Shown here one piece after another: positions 6,212 to 7,286 of a stretch of 7,286 nt of DNA (position 1 is its first letter; each line of letters starts with the position of its first letter). Location: positions 1 through 7,286 of the forward strand of contig SBGC01000028.1 of the NCBI GenBank assembly GCA_006226985.1, read 5' to 3'. The position numbers and the translations under genes were made by a program. This DNA comes from Bacillota bacterium (GTDB lineage Bacteria; Bacillota_I; Bacilli_A; Acholeplasmatales; Acholeplasmataceae). Below the pieces are notes generated by a model. That model was not told the DNA's origin and searched no databases. It saw only the letters and a program-made list of their open reading frames with translations.

Positions 6212-7144
6212 ATGAAGAAAAAGGAATCGACAAAACTCTTTTGGTATGCGTTATCACTTGGATTTATTATTTTATTTATTTTGATCTTACTATCATCGAT
6301 ACTTGATGTTGGTGATCGTTTAAGAACCATATCACCAATTTTAGAGTACAGCTTCTATGGATTAGCTGTTATTTTGGTTTATGTCTTAATCTTAAGACCT
6401 GTCCATATTATTCTTTTTTCACCTTCATTTTCAGTCGAAACATCACTTGATCCAGATTCAAATCATAACTTTCAAGTCTATAAAAGAGTCGCTAAACGTT
6501 TGATTGCTCAAGGCAATCTCCCAGAAGAAGAAGTTACGAAGCTAAAAGCTTCAATGAATTCATCTGCTGAACTTAGACCTGCTTTATATCATGCATATAA
6601 TAAAGTTGTTAAAAAACAAATGAACCAAGTCATTAAAAAGAATGCGAAAACAGTCATGATTTCAACAGCTATTTCACAAAATGGACGTCTTGATTTCTTT
6701 ACAATCATTGTTGTGAATTTAAAAATGATTAAAGAACTTGTTGTGATGTGTGGATTTCGCCCAACGTTTAAGAATCTTTCAAAACTAACGATTAATGTGT
6801 TTACTACAGCACTCATTGCTGAAGGTTTAGAAAATATGGATTTAAATGATTTACTCCCATCATCAACAATGAACATGTTAGGAGAGATTCCTTTAGTGAA
6901 ACCTGTTGTTTCATCTGTTGTTCAAGGTATGTCCAATGCACTCCTTACACTTCGTATCGGTATTGTTACGCGTAAATATCTCTTTAGTGATGCAAAAGAG
7001 ATTACAAAAGAAGAAATTAGAAGAAATGCACTCCTTGAAGCTGCTAAGATGTTACCATCTGTTTTAGGTGATGCACTGCTTATTTTACCGAAGAAAATTG
7101 CTGCACTTTTTAAGAAACCAGTGAAAGAAGAACATGTTGAATAA
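6212..7144 (+). CDS. DUF697 (YcjF-like) membrane protein
   Basis: The 310-residue product has two N-terminal membrane segments (about 12-31 and 43-69), then a charged region (75-145). Next comes a DUF697-like domain (about 144-255), recognised by T-A-I-S (152-155), L160-D161, then M172-I-K-E-L and G181-F-R-P. The C-terminus is basic and then acidic (K-K-P-V-K-E-E-H-V-E). DUF697 proteins such as E. coli YcjF are membrane proteins of unknown function, sometimes paired with or fused to GTPases; no GTPase is next to this one. I chose ATG 6212, with AGGA (6198-6201) 10 bases upstream. The in-frame GTG at 6203 would need GGAG at 6191-6194, which lies upstream of the predicted transcription start. 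The gene appears monocistronic. The family call rests on recalled motif spacing, so confidence is moderate; no function is assigned. Confidence 0.72.
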   Translation: MKKKESTKLFWYALSLGFIILFILILLSSILDVGDRLRTISPILEYSFYGLAVILVYVLILRPVHIILFSPSFSVETSLDPDSNHNFQVYKRVAKRLIAQGNLPEEEVTKLKASMNSSAELRPALYHAYNKVVKKQMNQVIKKNAKTVMISTAISQNGRLDFFTIIVVNLKMIKELVVMCGFRPTFKNLSKLTINVFTTALIAEGLENMDLNDLLPSSTMNMLGEIPLVKPVVSSVVQGMSNALLTLRIGIVTRKYLFSDAKEITKEEIRRNALLEAAKMLPSVLGDALLILPKKIAALFKKPVKEEHVE

Positions 7145-7159
7145 ATATTCAGGGTACAG

Positions 7160-7187
7160 GACTAACTTTTAGTTAGTCTTTTATTTT
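7160..7187 (+). terminator. Rho-independent terminator of the DUF697 gene
   Basis: GACTAACT (7160-7167) pairs perfectly with AGTTAGTC (7171-7178); the minimal loop is TTT, or TTTTA if the last pair opens. TTTTATTTT (7179-7187) follows. It starts 15 bases after the stop codon. Confidence 0.88.
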
Positions 7188-7242
7188 AAGGAATCTTCAT
7201 ACACATGAATGTAAATTTTTCACTTTAAACACAAAATTAGCC

Positions 7243-7271
7243 TTTACATACATAATTATTAAGGTTATAAT
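7243..7271 (+). promoter_or_regulatory. Promoter for a gene beyond the right edge
   Basis: TTTACA (7243-7248) and a perfect TATAAT (7266-7271) are separated by the optimal 17 bases. Transcription would start near 7278, close to the window end. No open reading frame is visible after it within the window. Confidence 0.7.
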
Positions 7272-7286
7272 GTTTATATAAATAGG

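Noticed and set aside
6589..6876. 95-codon open frame on the - strand
   Set aside because: It lies wholly inside the DUF697 gene, shows no recognisable domain and has no clear ribosome binding site; it looks like an antisense shadow.
1..7286. A previously undescribed multi-gene system
   Set aside because: Every substantial open frame fits a known family in ordinary housekeeping or transport context. No mobile-element ends, toxin-antitoxin pair, CRISPR repeats or unusual gene cluster were seen.

Overview
This AT-rich window holds eight genes, all on the + strand: the 3' end of folC, a complete four-gene polyamine ABC transporter operon (potA-potB-potC-potD), a multi-pass membrane protein of the YwaF/TIGR02206 type, radC, and a DUF697 (YcjF-like) membrane protein. 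The low GC, AAAGGAGG-type ribosome binding sites, lipoprotein-anchored PotD and compact gene packing point to a low-GC Firmicute or Mollicute-related bacterium. Tryptophan is encoded by TGG, and the genes reach normal family lengths without reading TGA as Trp, which argues against Mycoplasma/Spiroplasma. An Acholeplasma-like organism with the standard code is my best guess. This is inference, as I could not run a search.

Layout: the folC tail (1-467) ends in a hairpin terminator that includes its own stop codon. A 222-base AT-rich spacer follows, with a direct repeat, an imperfect inverted repeat and one or two promoter candidates. The pot operon (690-4611) comes next; its genes overlap by 17, 4 and 14 bases, so they are almost certainly co-transcribed and translationally coupled. 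A strong terminator follows potD. The YwaF-like gene (4704-5414) has its own promoter. It ends in a terminator hairpin whose descending arm carries the Shine-Dalgarno sequence of radC (5467-6150). The DUF697 gene (6212-7144) has an extended -10 promoter with a very short predicted leader and its own terminator. A well-formed promoter at the right edge (7243-7271) points to a further + strand gene outside the window.

Functionally, PotD on the outer membrane face should capture polyamine, PotB and PotC form the channel, and PotA supplies ATP hydrolysis. FolC (folate polyglutamylation), RadC and the two membrane proteins appear to be independent housekeeping or uncharacterised genes. I see no mobile elements, CRISPR, tRNA or rRNA, phage genes or obvious novel defence or biosynthetic system. 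The observations most worth a second look are the radC ribosome binding site inside a terminator, substituted ligand-pocket positions in PotD, a helical-domain insertion in PotA, and repeat structures upstream of the pot operon.
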